Positions 40,470 through 48,889 of a DNA stretch of 64,000 nucleotides are shown piece after piece. The notes under the pieces are model-generated. The model saw only the letters and a program-made list of their open reading frames with translations, did no database searches and was not told the DNA's origin. Made by a program: the position numbers and the translations under genes. This stretch comes from an uncultured Eggerthellaceae bacterium. Its GTDB lineage: Bacteria > Actinomycetota > Coriobacteriia > Coriobacteriales > Eggerthellaceae. The stretch's first letter is position 1; each line of letters begins with the position of its first letter. The stretch is from positions 163,702-227,701 of the forward strand of contig CANOIM010000003.1 in NCBI GenBank assembly GCA_947566075.1, in the 5' to 3' direction.

Positions 40470-40928
40470 ATGAAGAGGATATATGCCATAGAGGATTGGT
40501 GCATTGACTGCAAGCGCTGCGAAGTGGCTTGCAAGACGTTCCATTCCAAGAGCAAAGACACGTTCAAGGCCTTCATGCTGGAAGATCCTGCTCCGCGCAA
40601 TCGCGTTCGGGTGGAAGGGGGCAAGGCGCTTTCCATCGCCATCAACTGCCGCCACTGTGAGCACCCGAAGTGTGTAGAGGGCTGCATATCAGGGGCTATG
40701 ACGAAGGATCCTGTGACAGGGGTCGTCATCTCGAATCCTGCCAAATGCGTTGGGTGCCGAACCTGCGAATCCCTCTGCCCGTTCGGTGCCGTGCGCATAG
40801 AAGAAGCGGCAGGGAAGTGCATCGCGTTCAAGTGCGATCTGTGCGGAGAGGTGCTGGGTCAGCCGGGGGATCCCAGCTGTGTTGCGGCTTGCCCGAACCG
40901 TGCCCTGATCTATGTGGAAAGCGAGTGA
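40470..40928 (+). CDS. Ferredoxin-like Fe-S subunit of the glutamate synthase cluster
   Basis: 152 residues of the HycB/NrfC-type four-cluster ferredoxin family. Cys motifs: CIDCKRCEVAC (11-21), CRHCEHPKCVEGC, CVGCRTCESLCP and CDLCGE with CVAACP. It likely moves electrons between the FAD subunit and the FMN synthase. AGGGGAG lies just upstream, and only four bases separate it from the previous stop. The next gene follows by five bases. Confidence 0.9.
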   Translation: MKRIYAIEDWCIDCKRCEVACKTFHSKSKDTFKAFMLEDPAPRNRVRVEGGKALSIAINCRHCEHPKCVEGCISGAMTKDPVTGVVISNPAKCVGCRTCESLCPFGAVRIEEAAGKCIAFKCDLCGEVLGQPGDPSCVAACPNRALIYVESE

Positions 40929-40933
40929 GTGGA

Positions 40934-42289
40934 ATGCGAAGACAGGCTGACCATCTCATCATCGGAAGCTCTGCTGCCGGGCTGAACGCCGCCATGACCA
41001 TTCGCGGCATCCAACCTCAAGCCACCATCTTGATGCTCTCCCAAGAGCCCTATGCGCCCTATGGCAGGCCGCTCATCTCGTATCTCATAGAAGGTAAGAC
41101 AACCTTGGACCAGATATGGCTCAAGGAAGACGGTGCCCTTTCCCAGCTAGGCATCGAAACGCTTGCTGGGTCCGGCTATGAGGTCATCAAGCTGTTGCCT
41201 GATGAGCACCAAGCTTGCTTGCAGAACGGAGACGTGATCTCCTACGGTGATTGCCTGTTGGCCACCGGTTCCGTTCCCTTCGTCCCTCTCATCCAGGGGC
41301 TTGCAGAGGCTTCGAACGTGGCTCCCTTCATGACCCTTGATGACGCGCTCTTCGCCGAAGGGCTGGCAAAGGCTTCCCAAGAGCGGGCGCAGGCAGAAGG
41401 TCGTGAGAGCAGGGCTGTCGTGATCGGTGCCGGGCTCATCGGCCTCAAGGCAGCAGAGGCGCTCTCGTCCCATGTTGGGCACATCACGGTCTTGGAATTG
41501 GCACCACGCATTCTCCCGGCGGTATTGGATGAACAAGGCGCTGCGCTCTTGCAGGCATCCTTGCTGAAGCGTGGCATCCAGTGCTGCCCGGGCATCTCTG
41601 CCGAGAAGATCATCCTGGGAGAAGATGGTCAGGCGAAAGAGACCATCCTCACTGATGGCAGCCGTCTTCCTTTGGACATGATCGTAGCTGCTGTGGGCGT
41701 TCGGCCGAATTCGAAGCTTGCGGTAGATGCAGGGGCCCAACAAGGGCGGGGGCTCATCGTTGATGACCATCTGCGCACCACGCTTCCTGATGTCTACGCA
41801 GCCGGAGATGTGACCCAGGTGCGTGATGTCCTTGACGGCTCAGAACACCCGCTGGCGCTCTGGCCGAACGCCGTGCGTCAGGGGCAGTGCGCCGGAACCT
41901 ATATGGCAGGTGCAGCCCAGGCAGAGCCCTACCTGGGCTCGTTCGCCGTGAATGCCGTTGACTTCTTTGACGTATCTCTTCTCACAGCGGGCATCATCAA
42001 CCCACCTGAGGGCCAGGGCTATCAGCAGACGGTCATCGCTGACGAAGGGTCCTATGCGAAGTTCGTCACGAAAGACGGTTGTCTGGTGGGGTACATCCTG
42101 CTGAACCGTCCCACGAATGCGGGCATCTACACAGCCATGATCGAACAACGCACCCCGCTGGATTCATTCGAAGAGGACATCTTCCAGCAGGTGCCGCTGA
42201 ACCTTGATTTCCCCACGGATATGCGCTGGCAAAGGCTTCACAAATGCTATCCGCGGTCGCTGGATCAGCTTGGACGGAAGGAGCGCTAG
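40934..42289 (+). CDS. FAD/NAD(P)-dependent oxidoreductase of the glutamate synthase cluster
   Basis: 451-residue pyridine nucleotide-disulfide oxidoreductase-like flavoprotein. FAD motif GSSAAGLNAAM (near the N-terminus), PLISYLIEGK, NAD(P) motif VIGAGLIGLKAAE and second FAD motif DVYAAGDVTQV are present; no redox-active CxxC. It probably takes electrons from NAD(P)H for glutamate synthesis, or returns them in the reverse direction. It replaces the GltD subunit of bacterial GOGAT. Confidence 0.9.
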   Translation: MRRQADHLIIGSSAAGLNAAMTIRGIQPQATILMLSQEPYAPYGRPLISYLIEGKTTLDQIWLKEDGALSQLGIETLAGSGYEVIKLLPDEHQACLQNGDVISYGDCLLATGSVPFVPLIQGLAEASNVAPFMTLDDALFAEGLAKASQERAQAEGRESRAVVIGAGLIGLKAAEALSSHVGHITVLELAPRILPAVLDEQGAALLQASLLKRGIQCCPGISAEKIILGEDGQAKETILTDGSRLPLDMIVAAVGVRPNSKLAVDAGAQQGRGLIVDDHLRTTLPDVYAAGDVTQVRDVLDGSEHPLALWPNAVRQGQCAGTYMAGAAQAEPYLGSFAVNAVDFFDVSLLTAGIINPPEGQGYQQTVIADEGSYAKFVTKDGCLVGYILLNRPTNAGIYTAMIEQRTPLDSFEEDIFQQVPLNLDFPTDMRWQRLHKCYPRSLDQLGRKER

Positions 42290-42292
42290 ACC

Positions 42293-43036
42293 ATGGTAGC
42301 CATAGAAGCGAACGGTGCTGCCCAGGTCAGCCTGGGAACATCCCATTTCAAAGAAGCGAACCAGAAAGTCCGCGCGTGCCTTGAAACCTCAGATGTCGTC
42401 CAGCTGCGGGAGGTGTTCGCCCAGCGCTATCTGGGTTGTGCCATGCCTGCAGGCAAACGGCTGGAGATATACGGTACTCCCGGCAATGATATGGCGTCCT
42501 ATATGGATGGGGGCACCATAGAGGTCTTCGGGAACGCCCAAGACCAGATAGGCAACACCATGAACGGGGGCTCTATCATCGTCCATGGCCGCTGCGGAGA
42601 CGCTGCGGGCTATGCCATGCGGGGTGGCCGCATCTTCGTGCGTGATGACTGCGGCTGGCGTGTGGGCATCCACATGAAGGAATACCAAGACAAGGTTCCC
42701 ACCATCGTCATCGGGGGCAATGCGGGAAGCTTCTTGGCTGAGTACATGGCAGGGGGCATCATCGTGCTCCTAGGGCAAGCGGGTGAGCATCTGGCCACGG
42801 GCATGCATGGTGGTGTCATCTACCTGAAACAGCCCCTTGATGAGGCCAGCCTCCCAGAAGGCCTTGTGGCTCTGCCGTTAGATGACCATGATGAGGCAAC
42901 CCTTTCCGGCCTGCTCAGCGAATACAACGGCTACTTCGCCAGTGACCTTGGCGCTCCCGTGAGCACGGCCCCTGAGGGCTTCACCAAGCTGGTTCCCGCC
43001 TCCTCCCGCCCCTACGCCTCCCTCTATACCAGCTGA
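42293..43036 (+). CDS. Split glutamate synthase, GXGXG structural subunit
   Basis: 247 residues composed of the beta-helix GXGXG domain found at the C-terminus of GltB. Repeats such as MNGGSIIVHGRCGDAAGYAM, RGGRIFVRDDCGWRVGIHM and MAGGIIVLLGQAGEHLATGM give the turn pattern. It scaffolds the amidotransferase-to-synthase ammonia tunnel. Three bases after the oxidoreductase stop; last gene of the five-gene set. Confidence 0.92.
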   Translation: MVAIEANGAAQVSLGTSHFKEANQKVRACLETSDVVQLREVFAQRYLGCAMPAGKRLEIYGTPGNDMASYMDGGTIEVFGNAQDQIGNTMNGGSIIVHGRCGDAAGYAMRGGRIFVRDDCGWRVGIHMKEYQDKVPTIVIGGNAGSFLAEYMAGGIIVLLGQAGEHLATGMHGGVIYLKQPLDEASLPEGLVALPLDDHDEATLSGLLSEYNGYFASDLGAPVSTAPEGFTKLVPASSRPYASLYTS

Positions 43037-43038
43037 GG

Positions 43039-43136
43039 GATGAAAAGGGACAAGTGTCTTTTCATTATTGGGAAAGGACGTCGGGCTACGCTCGTCTTCT
43101 CCAATGATGAAAAGCGCTTGCCCCTTTTCGTCATTG
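43039..43136. repeat. Long imperfect palindrome after the glutamate synthase cluster
   Basis: Two arms of about 42 bases, from 43041 and ending at 43136, are near-complementary: left arm GATGAAAAGGGACAAGTG then CTTTTCATTATTGG; the right arm reads back as GACGAAAAGGGGCAAGCG then CTTTTCATCATTGG. The centre is GTCGGGCTACGCTCG. It may be a MITE/REP-like element or a large terminator. Confidence 0.6.
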
Positions 43137-43148
43137 CATCTGGAGGTA

Positions 43149-44549
43149 TCAGCAAGCGAGGATCAAGTCATCTCGCTTTCTGGCCAGCTCCCAAAGCTCT
43201 TCCGTGAATCCTGTCACCCCGAATAGGATGTAGATGGGGTTCTCTTTGTATTCTTTGAACGCTGGGTCTTTGAGGGCCTTTTGTGCTTGCTCTTCGAGGT
43301 GCATCAATACATCAACACCAATGGGCTTCTTCCAGAATTTGCATTCGCCGAAAGCAACGTTGTGCTCTTTTGTATCAAGGGCAACGACATCTATCTCTAC
43401 ATCTTTGGCACCCCACCACGAGCCCACCTTGTTCGGTATGAAGGGCAGTGCATTTGCATCAGCCAACTCCCATACTCTACCTCGGCAGATATCTTCGTAG
43501 ATGAACGACACGTGGGAATCGAAGAAGCTTTGCTCTATGATCTGCAGCACTTCCCGTTTTCTTCCCATTTCAAGCAGGCCTCTGTTTGGGAAGACGAACC
43601 GGAACCAGAATCGCAGGTAATTATCTTTGATCCTATATAATCCCTTCTTACTCTTCTCGGGATGTGGTTCCGTAACGGGTACCACCCGCTCAAGGATATC
43701 CATATTCTCTAGGATCTTCAGGTATTTCGAGAGGCTTGTTTGCTTGACATTCAGAGCTGAAGCTATCTCACCGCTCTTCCTGTGACCAAAGGCGATGGCA
43801 CGCAGGATGGAGAAATAGGAGCCGACTTCCCCGACCTCCTTCGAGAGGAGGAAGTTAGGTTCGTCGAATAGATAGCTATTCGGGTTAAGGATCTGCGCCT
43901 TTATCTCATCATATATGGGACCACGTCCCCGGAAGTTCTCGATATATTTCGGCACTCCACCAGTAACGCTGTATAGCATTATCAGGTTCCTGTCGGTATA
44001 CCAGGGACCGAAGAAATTTCCGTAATGGGAAAAGGGGATCTGCTGCATCCTGATCTGGGCGGTTCTTCGTCCATACAGGGGACTGCTGTGAGATAGAACC
44101 TGGCTCTCCATTAATGAGATCAAAGACCCACATAGTATGAGCATGATATTCCGCTTGGATAAGAGGTTGTCCCAAATGCGCTGCAGGATAGAGGGAAATG
44201 CTGGATTCGCTCGTCCCAGATTTTGAAACTCATCAAGGGCTATGACGATCCTCTCATCTCCCTGGGTCAATTGATCGAAGAGCAATTCCCAACTATCGAT
44301 AACGGCCTCTCGTAATAACTGGTTGTCCGTGAATTCTGCAACTGCCTGCTGAAAGGCATGCATATTCTGGTATTCGGATTCTTCTGTTGCTAGGTAATAC
44401 AACCCTTTATGATCTTTGAGGAATTCGGTTATAAGTGCCGTTTTGCCAATGCGTCTTCTTCCATAGATCACGACCATAGAAGCCGCTTCGCTGCTGAACT
44501 GCTCTCGAAGCGTCTTGCGGTCTTGTTCGCGATCTACGAATCTATGCAT
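43149..44549 (-). CDS. AAA ATPase with winged helix and DUF234 (PD-(D/E)XK-like) C-terminus, second copy
   Basis: 466 residues, same architecture as the protein at 6520-7935 but well diverged. Walker A GRRRIGKT (30-37), Walker B VIALDEFQNLG, winged-helix segment EIASALNVKQTSLSKYLKIL, then EIDVVALD and FGECKFWKK giving the D...E-x-K core. ATG 44549 is preceded by GAAAGGAGC. The gene is AT-richer than its neighbours and the upstream region is extremely AT-rich with repeated YCTAAAG. Role unknown; both copies behave as isolated, possibly transferred genes. Confidence 0.8.
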   Translation of the reverse strand: MHRFVDREQDRKTLREQFSSEAASMVVIYGRRRIGKTALITEFLKDHKGLYYLATEESEYQNMHAFQQAVAEFTDNQLLREAVIDSWELLFDQLTQGDERIVIALDEFQNLGRANPAFPSILQRIWDNLLSKRNIMLILCGSLISLMESQVLSHSSPLYGRRTAQIRMQQIPFSHYGNFFGPWYTDRNLIMLYSVTGGVPKYIENFRGRGPIYDEIKAQILNPNSYLFDEPNFLLSKEVGEVGSYFSILRAIAFGHRKSGEIASALNVKQTSLSKYLKILENMDILERVVPVTEPHPEKSKKGLYRIKDNYLRFWFRFVFPNRGLLEMGRKREVLQIIEQSFFDSHVSFIYEDICRGRVWELADANALPFIPNKVGSWWGAKDVEIDVVALDTKEHNVAFGECKFWKKPIGVDVLMHLEEQAQKALKDPAFKEYKENPIYILFGVTGFTEELWELARKRDDLILAC

Positions 44550-44579
44550 CGCCAGCTCCTTTCGAAGCAGTTATCAAGT

Positions 44580-44636
44580 TAGAATTAAATATTATTCTCT
44601 AAAGTATTATACCCTAAAGAATAAAATTAATAACAG
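44580..44636. promoter_or_regulatory. AT-rich repeat region upstream of the second ATPase gene
   Basis: TTATTCT...AGAATAA arms (about 44592-44624) enclose two direct CTAAAG repeats (CTCTAAAG, CCCTAAAG). It is among the most AT-rich spots in the window and looks like an operator and promoter region for the minus-strand ATPase gene. Confidence 0.45.
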
Positions 44637-44786
44637 TACCGAAGGATATCTCACCAGGAAAGAAAGCGCTGCTTTTGCAAATCGACGCGAATGTGATGAG
44701 GCTTCCTTTTTACATAGGACTGCGAAGCGAGACTCATCATCGTGGGACGCTGCGAAGCGCAGGGATAAGATGCTATGCTGCGTTCC

Positions 44787-45752
44787 ATGAGAACGCAGAT
44801 ATCACAGAGGCCGCAATGGTTCTACAAAGCGCTCATGGTGCTGGCAACGGCCATCTGGGGGTTGGGGACCGTTGTGGTGAAAGCGGCGGTGGATGAGCTG
44901 AGCCCTGCCTGGATCGTGGGGTTCCGCTTCCTCACGGCAGGTATCCTATTAGGGGTCATCATGGCACCGAAGCTGGTGCGCCGCCTAGATGGAAAGCACC
45001 TGATAGCAGGTATCCTGTTGGGCATCCTGCTCTTCTTGTCTTACGAGACCAACACCCTAGGGCTCACGGATACGAGCGCATCCAACAGCGCCTTCCTCAC
45101 TACCTTCTATGTGGTCATCATCCCCTTCCTGAATTGGGCTGTTGCGAAGGTGCGTCCCACGCGGTTCACTATCATTGCGGCGCTGCTCTGCATGGCTGGC
45201 CTTGGGTTCGTGGCCTATGGCGGCTCTGCAGGGTTCAGCCTGCGCTTCGGAGATGTGGTTACCTTGCTCTCAGCCTTCTTCCTGAGCCTGCACGTCATCC
45301 TAACGGCGAAGCTGGCCCCGGGGCGCTCCGTTACCGTGCTCACCATCCTGCAGTTTCTGGTGGCAGGGGTCTTGGGATTCGCCTTCGGGGCGCTGGCAGA
45401 ACCCATTCCAGACTTCTTGTCCTTCAGTGCTGAGACCTGGGGCAACCTGATCTACCTGGCGGTATTCGCTTCCTGTATCGCTATCCTGCTGCAGAACGTG
45501 GGCGTAGCCCATACCGAACCGGCTCAGGCATCGCTCTTCCTCTCTTTGGAATCCGTCTTCGGAGTGCTCTTCGCTGTGCTCTTCTTAGGTGAGATGCCCA
45601 GCCCAGCGGCTTACATTGGCTTCGGGCTCATCTTCTGCGGCATCATCTTCAGCGAATACATCCCTTTGAAGGTGGAGAAGCGCAAAACTACCAAAGCGGC
45701 TGCCGAAGTAACGCTGCAGGAGCTAGAGGAATCAGACGCTTCGCTGCGATAA
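44787..45752 (+). CDS. EamA/DMT family transporter
   Basis: 321 residues, ten transmembrane helices from two EamA repeats (ATAIWGLGTVVVKAAVDELS and FGDVVTLLSAFFLSLHVILT). Members export amino acids, nucleosides or drugs. TAAGAT at 44766-44771 sits close to the start, so ATG 44775 or 44787 could be translated from a very short leader. A charged C-terminal tail ends the protein. Substrate unknown. Confidence 0.85.
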   Translation: MRTQISQRPQWFYKALMVLATAIWGLGTVVVKAAVDELSPAWIVGFRFLTAGILLGVIMAPKLVRRLDGKHLIAGILLGILLFLSYETNTLGLTDTSASNSAFLTTFYVVIIPFLNWAVAKVRPTRFTIIAALLCMAGLGFVAYGGSAGFSLRFGDVVTLLSAFFLSLHVILTAKLAPGRSVTVLTILQFLVAGVLGFAFGALAEPIPDFLSFSAETWGNLIYLAVFASCIAILLQNVGVAHTEPAQASLFLSLESVFGVLFAVLFLGEMPSPAAYIGFGLIFCGIIFSEYIPLKVEKRKTTKAAAEVTLQELEESDASLR

Positions 45753-45868
45753 CCGCTCTCTTGTTTTGCGCAAAAGGCCAAAGGCGCGTCCCTTATAGGG
45801 ACAGAACGCATCAAGCATGCGGTTTGTTATGAGATTGTGAGTGGGGATGCGCCCGGAGGCGCAAAGGG

Positions 45869-46297
45869 TTACTTCTCCCTGACTTCTACTAACTCCAGTT
45901 CGAAGTTCAAAGGCTTGCCAGCCATGGGATGATTCATATCGAACACGACATTGTCATCATCCACGCTGACCACCTTGGCAGGGAAGGGGCCACTGGGGCC
46001 TTGCATGTAGACGGTTTCGCCTACGGGCAGCTCCTTGGCATTGGGGACGCTGGAAACAGGAACGGTTTGGATCAGTTCTTCACGAATAGGACCATAAGCC
46101 TCAGCGGGTTCAAGATGGATGTGCTTCTTGTCTCCCACTTCCATATCCTTGACTGCATCGTCGAAACCCTTGATGACGGTACCGGCCATGCATTCGAATT
46201 CAATGGGCTCTCCGCTGAGGCGGGAAGTGTCGAATACTTCACCGTCATCAAGCGAGCCCGTGTAGTGGATCTTGACCATCTTGCCTTCGTTGCTCAT
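45869..46297 (-). CDS. FKBP-type peptidyl-prolyl isomerase (SlyD-like)
   Basis: 142 residues with the SlyD architecture: KIHYTGSLDDGEVFDTS starts the FKBP domain, an inserted IF domain follows (EAYGPIREELIQTVPVSSVP), and the FKBP fold ends with NHPMAGKPLNFELELVEV. It lacks the His/Cys-rich metal tail of E. coli SlyD. Chaperone and proline isomerase in the cytoplasm. GAGGAAAG precedes ATG 46297. A short perfect palindrome GTCCCTTATAGGGAC lies at about 45789. Confidence 0.92.
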   Translation of the reverse strand: MSNEGKMVKIHYTGSLDDGEVFDTSRLSGEPIEFECMAGTVIKGFDDAVKDMEVGDKKHIHLEPAEAYGPIREELIQTVPVSSVPNAKELPVGETVYMQGPSGPFPAKVVSVDDDNVVFDMNHPMAGKPLNFELELVEVREK

Positions 46298-46335
46298 GGC
46301 TTTCCTCCTGTCTCCTAGAGCCTATACTGCGCAGC

Positions 46336-47589
46336 TCAGTCCCTTTGAGCTGCCTCTATCTGCAAGTCCGCCAGCGTGCACCGGGATGCAACCAGTTCCG
46401 CTAGGGGCTTCAGTAGATGGGTTTCTGAGGCGGGCAGGCCGGTAGCTGCCAAGCTGATGAGCTGGTCAGCCAGGGCCGCCGCGGACGTGCCGTAGGCCTT
46501 GCCCTCATACCCCTTCGCCATCAGCTCGGCTTTCGCCTGGGCGATGTCTTGGGCAGTGATGCCAGCGAACAGCTCATCCAGCTGATCCAGAGATGCATCC
46601 GCATAGAACAACCCCTTGATCAGCGCTCCGTAAGCAATGGCGTATTCGGCGGGCATGGCATCAGCCGGACGTATCTCTATGTAGCGCTTGAGGCGCACGT
46701 CAGTGAAGAAGACGGAAAGGGCATGTTCCACATCCGCTTCAGTCATGACGCGGTCAGCGAAGATGTCACCGAAGGTCTTCTGGGAAAGGCGCGGTGTGCC
46801 CGTGGAAAGATCAACCATGGCGGGCGTATCCAGGATGTATTCCGCGTAGGCATCCCAGGTGAAGCCTTCCTCCATGACGCCGAGCACCGTGCCGCACCGG
46901 TCTGGGTCACAGTGCTCCCAGATCTGCGTGCGCACCATCTGATGGGGGCGCGGCGCTGCTTCGAACACCGGGGAATTATCTGTCATGAGGGCTAGCAGCG
47001 GCACCAGGGCATTCGCTAGCCGCATCTTGCGCAGGCAATCCTCAACGGAACGGTAATCAATGGAGATCTGGGTTGCGGCAGAGCCGCGCATCATGCAGAT
47101 GCCGTACATGGATATGGCACCCAGGTATTCGTTCATGATCTGATAGCGCGCCTTCGGGATGAGCGAAAGGTCTATGGCCTTCATGGTGGGGTGATAGCCC
47201 AAGGCCAGCACCTGGATATCATCTCCCGCGGCTTGCTCTAGCTCAGCCTGGAAGCTGCTCAGGCATTCAAGGGCGCTTCCCAGGTCATCGAAGGGACCCG
47301 CAGAGACCTCTATCTGAGCAGCTGGTTCTATGGTCACATTGGCCATGCCGTCAGAGAGCATGGTGACGTTCCCGGCATCGTCACGGGTAACGGTTGCGTA
47401 GCGTTGTCCCAGCTTCTCCAGGATGGCTTCCTGCCCGTCAGGGTCAAGGTAGGAGACGGGGCGTCCGCTCTGATGGACCAGCGTATGCTCAAGCTCTATC
47501 CCAACATGCTCTACAGACGGCTTGATGCCGCTTGCGAAGTAGCTGGTGATGGCCTTCACATTCTGTTCCCGCGCGGGCTGTTTCCCCAT
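46336..47589 (-). CDS. Glutamate-cysteine ligase (GCS2/EgtA-like)
   Basis: 417 residues of the plant/actinobacterial glutamate-cysteine ligase family. HVGIELEHTLVH starts the ATP-grasp-like core; MANVTIEPAAQIEVSAGPF and MMRGSAATQISIDYRS are conserved, and RLKRYIEIRPADAMP closes the active site. It makes gamma-glutamylcysteine, the first step to glutathione, or in Actinobacteria for ergothioneine (EgtA). No gshB or other egt gene is nearby, so gamma-glutamylcysteine itself may be the end product (inference). Divergent from argC. Confidence 0.88.
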   Translation of the reverse strand: MGKQPAREQNVKAITSYFASGIKPSVEHVGIELEHTLVHQSGRPVSYLDPDGQEAILEKLGQRYATVTRDDAGNVTMLSDGMANVTIEPAAQIEVSAGPFDDLGSALECLSSFQAELEQAAGDDIQVLALGYHPTMKAIDLSLIPKARYQIMNEYLGAISMYGICMMRGSAATQISIDYRSVEDCLRKMRLANALVPLLALMTDNSPVFEAAPRPHQMVRTQIWEHCDPDRCGTVLGVMEEGFTWDAYAEYILDTPAMVDLSTGTPRLSQKTFGDIFADRVMTEADVEHALSVFFTDVRLKRYIEIRPADAMPAEYAIAYGALIKGLFYADASLDQLDELFAGITAQDIAQAKAELMAKGYEGKAYGTSAAALADQLISLAATGLPASETHLLKPLAELVASRCTLADLQIEAAQRD

Positions 47590-47728
47590 GTCGGTTACCC
47601 TGAATCCTTTCGGTACAGGCCTTATTGGCCCATGCCTTATGTAAAATGCTCTTTCGAGCCAAAGATGGTAGCAAAACGTCAGAGGTCGGGATGCTCATCA
47701 GAAGCGACCGGCGCAGAATTGTGACCGT

Positions 47729-47742
47729 TTTGAATACATAGT
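47729..47742. promoter_or_regulatory. Possible ARG box upstream of argC
   Basis: TTTGAATACATAGT resembles one half of the ArgR/AhrC box (TGAATAWWWATTCA) and lies in the 235-base divergent region before argC. The second half is poor. Confidence 0.3.
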
Positions 47743-47824
47743 CGTTCGTTGTGAGGCGTGAGCGGTCAAGGCTGCGGCCGAAAGCGAGGAAGAGCGCGAA
47801 GCGGCTGAAGGATGAGGAGGAGCT

Positions 47825-48889
47825 GTGATACAGGCTGGCGTGTTGGGTGCGGCGGGGTTCGCGGGGGTGCAATTGACCCATATCCTTGCTGCTCATCCGG
47901 ATATGGAACTGGCGGCCATCGCCTCTGATTCCCTGGCGGGCACCGCGCTCTCTGAGGTATATCCAGCCTTCGCAGGCGGCTCTGACCTGGTGTTCTGCGG
48001 AAGCGAGGAGCTGCTTCAGAAGGGGCTGGACGTGGTCTTTCTGGCCGTGCCCCATACGGCATCCCTTGACCTTACGCCCAAGATCGTGGAAAGCGGTGCG
48101 GTGGCCATTGATCTATCTGCGGATTTCCGCCTGAAGGATCCTCAGACCTACGAGGCCTGGTATGGGGTGCCTCACACCCAGCTGGACTTGCTGGCTATCG
48201 CCGCCTTCGGCCTTCCGGAGCTCTTTCCGGAAGCCTTGCAAGAGGCCTATGAGCGCCATGAGGAGAAGCTTCCCGTGGTGGTGGCCTGCGCGGGCTGCTA
48301 CCCCACAGCCACTTCATTGGCGGCAGCTCCGGCTTTGCGGGCAGGGCTTTTGCGCGAAGGGGCCGTGGTGGTGGCCGATGCCATCTCTGGGGTCACAGGC
48401 GCAGGCAAGAAGCCCTCGGCGCGCACCCATTTCTGCTTCGCCAATGAGAACCTGGAGGCCTATGGCGTGGCCACTCACAGGCATACACCCGAGATAGAGC
48501 AGATCCTCCAGCTGGAAGACCAACTGGTCTTCACGCCGCACCTGGCGCCTTTGAACCGTGGGTTGCTCTCCACGGTGACCATCCCGGTGGGCTCCGGCGC
48601 TTCTGTGGTTTCAGCAAAGGATGCTCACCGGCTCTATGAGGAGTTCTACGAAGGCTGCACCTTCGTCACCGTGCTGCCTGCGGGCACCCAACCCCGCACT
48701 GCTTCTGTTGCGGGTACGAACCGCGCTCAGATAGGTGTGACCTATGACAGCCGCACCCAGTGCATCATCGCCACCGGTGCCATTGATAACCTGGGCAAGG
48801 GAGCCGCGGGTCAGGCGGTCCAGTGCGCGAACATCGTCTTCGGCCTGCCTGAGGGCGCGGGTCTGGAAAGCCTGGCGGTACTGGTATGA
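47825..48889 (+). CDS. argC: N-acetyl-gamma-glutamyl-phosphate reductase
   Basis: 354 residues; NADPH-dependent reduction of N-acetylglutamyl phosphate, third step of arginine synthesis. Rossmann motif GVLGAAGFAGVQL, catalytic Cys158 in ACAGCYPTA, and EIEQIL and GLLSTVTIPV segments. GTG 47825 has GAGGAGGAG just upstream. The stop overlaps the argJ ATG (ATGA), so argCJBD are translationally coupled. Confidence 0.95.
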   Translation: MIQAGVLGAAGFAGVQLTHILAAHPDMELAAIASDSLAGTALSEVYPAFAGGSDLVFCGSEELLQKGLDVVFLAVPHTASLDLTPKIVESGAVAIDLSADFRLKDPQTYEAWYGVPHTQLDLLAIAAFGLPELFPEALQEAYERHEEKLPVVVACAGCYPTATSLAAAPALRAGLLREGAVVVADAISGVTGAGKKPSARTHFCFANENLEAYGVATHRHTPEIEQILQLEDQLVFTPHLAPLNRGLLSTVTIPVGSGASVVSAKDAHRLYEEFYEGCTFVTVLPAGTQPRTASVAGTNRAQIGVTYDSRTQCIIATGAIDNLGKGAAGQAVQCANIVFGLPEGAGLESLAVLV

